From Lysinibacillus sp. (lineage in GTDB: Bacteria; Bacillota; Bacilli; Bacillales_A; Planococcaceae): 41,475 nucleotides of DNA. The notes beneath the pieces were generated by a model that made no database searches, had not been told where the DNA came from, and saw nothing but the letters and a program-made list of their open reading frames with translations. Positions 38,188 through 41,475 of this stretch are shown here, in pieces. The stretch's first letter is position 1. Every line of letters begins with the position of its first letter. The position numbers and the translations under genes are program-made. The stretch is taken from contig JAPSKP010000024.1 of NCBI GenBank assembly GCA_031181585.1, positions 1 through 41,475 on the forward strand, read 5' to 3'.

Positions 38188-38200
38188 AAACACGAACTTT
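38188..38200 (+). promoter_or_regulatory. Possible PurBox before purR
   Basis: The 13 bases match 11 of 13 positions of AWWWCCGAACWWT, centred on CGAAC, about 40 nt before purR. Only one box is visible, whereas strong sites usually have two. Confidence 0.4.
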
Positions 38201-38230
38201 TAATACGTAAATTACCACAAATATACGTTT

Positions 38231-39097
38231 TTAAGCAAGTGGATTCCGTTCACCCAGCATACGGACCACATATACCTCTTCACAAAAGCCCCGTAACCCA
38301 TTATAAATACGTGTAGCTCGTGTTTCTGAATCCACTAATCCAAAGACAGTGGGCCCACTGCCGCTCATCAGTACTGCATCTGCCCCGAAGCGATGCATTT
38401 GTTCTTTAATCGTCACAACTTCAGGATGCAGGTTAAAGGTTACCGTCTCCAGCACATTTCCGAGTGATTGGCAGACAAGCTCGTAGTTCTGTTTCTCTAT
38501 TGCCTTAATCATTTGTTTAGTATTTGGATGTTTGATACCATCTAGCTTAAGTCCTCCATATACATCTGCCGTAGAAACACCGATTTTCGGCTTCGCCAAT
38601 ACGACCCAACATGCAGGCGGAGCTGGCAATTCTTCTATTTTCTCTCCACGCCCTGTAGCCAGTGCCGTTCCACCATAGACACAGAAAGAAACATCCGAAC
38701 CTATTTTTGAGCCATGCTCAGCGAGTTCATCCATTGTCAAATTCAAGTTCCACATCTCATTCAACCCGCGCAAAGTAGCAGCTGCATCACTGCTGCCACC
38801 AGCTAGCCCTGCTGCAATAGGTATTTCTTTATCAATTTTAATTGATACACCTTCAGAAATTCCATATGTATCCTTTAATAGCTTTGCCGCCTGGTAAGCA
38901 AAATTTCGCTCATCATCCGGAACAAAGCGATCAGCTGAAATAATTTTGATAAGACCATCTTTACGTGCTTCTAAGCCAATCCGGTCGGCAAGATCCACTG
39001 TTGTCATAATCATTTCCACTTCGTGATATTGATCGGGCCTTTTATATAAAACATCTAATGTTAAATTAATTTTAGCGGGCGCCTTTACATACAGCAT
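38231..39097 (-). CDS. ispE: 4-diphosphocytidyl-2-C-methyl-D-erythritol kinase
   Basis: GHMP kinase of the non-mevalonate (MEP) isoprenoid pathway. The 288-residue protein starts [17 protein letters not shown] and has the GHMP ATP loop [20 protein letters not shown] (about residues 92-111) and the C-terminal [11 protein letters not shown] motif. AAGGAGG precedes ATG. Confidence 0.97.
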   Translation of the reverse strand: MLYVKAPAKINLTLDVLYKRPDQYHEVEMIMTTVDLADRIGLEARKDGLIKIISADRFVPDDERNFAYQAAKLLKDTYGISEGVSIKIDKEIPIAAGLAGGSSDAAATLRGLNEMWNLNLTMDELAEHGSKIGSDVSFCVYGGTALATGRGEKIEELPAPPACWVVLAKPKIGVSTADVYGGLKLDGIKHPNTKQMIKAIEKQNYELVCQSLGNVLETVTFNLHPEVVTIKEQMHRFGADAVLMSGSGPTVFGLVDSETRATRIYNGLRGFCEEVYVVRMLGERNPLA

Positions 39098-39145
39098 GCC
39101 AAAATCCTCCTTACATCTCGCACATCGCGAATATCATTGCATTTT

Positions 39146-39154
39146 ATTTTACCA
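39146..39154 (-). promoter_or_regulatory. Extended -10 promoter of ispE
   Basis: TGGTAAAAT on the minus strand, about 50 nt before ispE; no good -35. It follows the sspF terminator. Confidence 0.45.
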
Positions 39155-39213
39155 TACCGCACGACAAGGCACTTATGGAAAGTATAGAAACTTTTTATAG
39201 TTGATCGTTTATG

Positions 39214-39246
39214 AAAAAGAAGCTGTCTCATCTCTGAGACAGCTTC
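39214..39246 (-). terminator. sspF terminator
   Basis: A 12-bp stem (39219-39230 with 39235-39246) and five T residues on the minus strand, after the sspF stop at 39281. Confidence 0.88.
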
Positions 39247-39280
39247 CGTCAGCCTTATTTCTCTTTTTGGTTCAACCTAG

Positions 39281-39469
39281 CTAAATATTCTTGTTGCGTT
39301 TCTCCGCTGCAAGACCTTCTTCGGCCATTTCAATGGCACGCTTGACCATATTTCCGGCATCACGGGCTTTAATTCCGCCCCAACCTTCTTTTTGTACAAC
39401 ATCATAAAATCCGAGTTCCTTGGCAATCTCTTCTTTTAGACGTGGTGACATGATCTTTTCTTTAGCCAT
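39281..39469 (-). CDS. sspF: Alpha/beta-type small acid-soluble spore protein SspF
   Basis: A 62-residue SASP that coats spore DNA and protects it against UV and heat. It shows the SASP halves [20 protein letters not shown] and the strongly conserved [17 protein letters not shown]. The GPR protease site would lie in the first half. AAAAGGAGG precedes ATG; a sigma-G promoter is upstream. Confidence 0.95.
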   Translation of the reverse strand: MAKEKIMSPRLKEEIAKELGFYDVVQKEGWGGIKARDAGNMVKRAIEMAEEGLAAEKRNKNI

Positions 39470-39506
39470 GCTTTCTGCCTCCTTTTGAATATAAGGCTGA
39501 CAAATG

Positions 39507-39535
39507 TATTATGTGTGATTCCGTTCGGACTATGC
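39507..39535 (-). promoter_or_regulatory. Sigma-G promoter of sspF
   Basis: GCATAG (39535-39530), 16-bp spacer, CATAATA (39513-39507), matching sigma-G CATWMTA. The -35 GCATAG is identical to that of spoVT here. Confidence 0.75.
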
Positions 39536-39550
39536 ATTCTCCTAAAAAGG

Positions 39551-39574
39551 AAAAACACCCATTAACATGGGTGC
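39551..39574 (-). terminator. veg terminator
   Basis: An 8-9-bp hairpin (39555-39562 with 39567-39574) followed by T-rich sequence (TTTTTCC) on the minus strand, between veg and sspF. Confidence 0.8.
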
Positions 39575-39605
39575 TCCATTAAACATATAAATTAAAAACT
39601 AAACC

Positions 39606-39863
39606 CTATTTAGCGACAGCAATCGTGTCATCTAAAAAAGTAATCTCCACTGCTTCTGTTAAAATATCTGTGTAGCTGTAAGACACACGTTTACACGCGT
39701 TATCTTCCTGATCAAGCTCTACGACGAATACCGCACGATATGTTTCGCTAAGTACGCCTTCACACTCAACCGTTTTCTTGCGACCTCCGTTTGCTCGTAA
39801 TTGCAAACGTTTACCCAAATGACACTCTAACGACTTTTTAATGTCAGCTAACGTTTTTGGCAT
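39606..39863 (-). CDS. veg: Veg protein, biofilm-related regulator
   Basis: An 85-residue small beta-barrel-type protein starting [20 protein letters not shown] with [17 protein letters not shown] and [15 protein letters not shown]. Veg is abundant in vegetative B. subtilis and stimulates biofilm matrix genes, reportedly through SinR. The ATG at 39863 has GAGGTG upstream; the longer open frame crosses both promoters. In B. subtilis yabG precedes veg; it is missing here. Confidence 0.95.
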   Translation of the reverse strand: MPKTLADIKKSLECHLGKRLQLRANGGRKKTVECEGVLSETYRAVFVVELDQEDNACKRVSYSYTDILTEAVEITFLDDTIAVAK

Positions 39864-39888
39864 TTTCGCATACACCTCACTAAATAAA

Positions 39889-39917
39889 AGTATATCACAA
39901 ATGACCAGTCGTGTCAA
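39889..39917 (-). promoter_or_regulatory. Strong sigma-A promoter of veg (proximal)
   Basis: TTGACA (39917-39912), 17-bp spacer, TATACT (39894-39889), about 25 nt before veg; a near-consensus match like the well-known B. subtilis Pveg. Confidence 0.88.
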
Positions 39918-39928
39918 TAAAATATAAT

Positions 39929-39958
39929 ATTTTATCACCAAGGAATAATTTCCGTCAA
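39929..39958 (-). promoter_or_regulatory. Upstream sigma-A promoter of veg (distal)
   Basis: TTGACG (39958-39953), 18-bp spacer, TAAAAT (39934-39929). With the proximal promoter it gives a tandem pair 40 bp apart. Confidence 0.6.
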
Positions 39959-40002
39959 CTTTTTTCTTTAAAAAAACAGTGATTTTTTTTAGGAAGTTCG
40001 AT

Positions 40003-41449
<1,447 letters not shown>

Positions 41450-41475
41450 ACTATATCCTCTTTTCACTCAAGCTT

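Overview
This window is a stretch of a low-G+C, endospore-forming Firmicute chromosome. Gene content and order match the B. subtilis rnmV-to-lysS region almost gene for gene. I read it as Bacillales, probably the Lysinibacillus/Solibacillus side (Planococcaceae); that placement is inference from protein flavour, not a search. Nearly all genes lie on the minus strand, so transcription runs from high to low coordinates. The exceptions are two tRNA genes, a 61-residue membrane ORF and a 105-residue ORF.

From the high-coordinate end: rnmV and rsmA (5S rRNA maturation, 16S rRNA methylation); veg; sspF (spore DNA-binding SASP); ispE (isoprenoids); purR-ridA; spoVG; glmU-prs (cell-wall precursor, PRPP); rplY/ctc; pth; fin; mfd; spoVT; yabM-mazG-rqcP; yabP-yabQ (spore cortex/coat); divIC; yabR; a vmlR-type ABC-F gene; tRNA-Met and tRNA-Glu; spoIIE; tilS-hpt; ftsH; coaX-hslO-yacD; cysK; then the folate operon pabB-pabA-pabC-folP-folB-folK-yazB-dusB; and lysS. 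Stop/start overlaps and embedded ribosome binding sites mark the operons, and intrinsic terminators separate the units.

The regulatory sequence is rich. I can read a sigma-H-type promoter (spoVG), a Spo0A-type promoter with 21-bp spacing (spoIIE), a sigma-E promoter (yabPQ), sigma-G promoters (spoVT, sspF), sigma-B promoters (rplY/ctc and an unknown 105-aa gene), and strong sigma-A promoters (tRNAs, yabR, glmU, cysK, veg). The sporulation genes therefore appear to sit in the cascade as in B. subtilis.

The parts that depart from the ordinary backbone are: (1) vmlR and a small membrane ORF placed between yabR and the tRNA pair, with a 45-codon upstream reading frame and mutually exclusive RNA stems forming an apparent transcription attenuator; (2) an unrecognised 105-aa gene between spoVT and mfd with a sigma-B-like promoter; (3) a roughly 360-nt uncharacterised spacer between ftsH and coaX; (4) a 22-bp palindrome in front of fin; (5) absence of yabG, yabS and yabT from their usual places. 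I see no transposase, prophage, CRISPR array or rRNA. The only candidate new system is modest: the leader of vmlR and the orphan stress-type gene.
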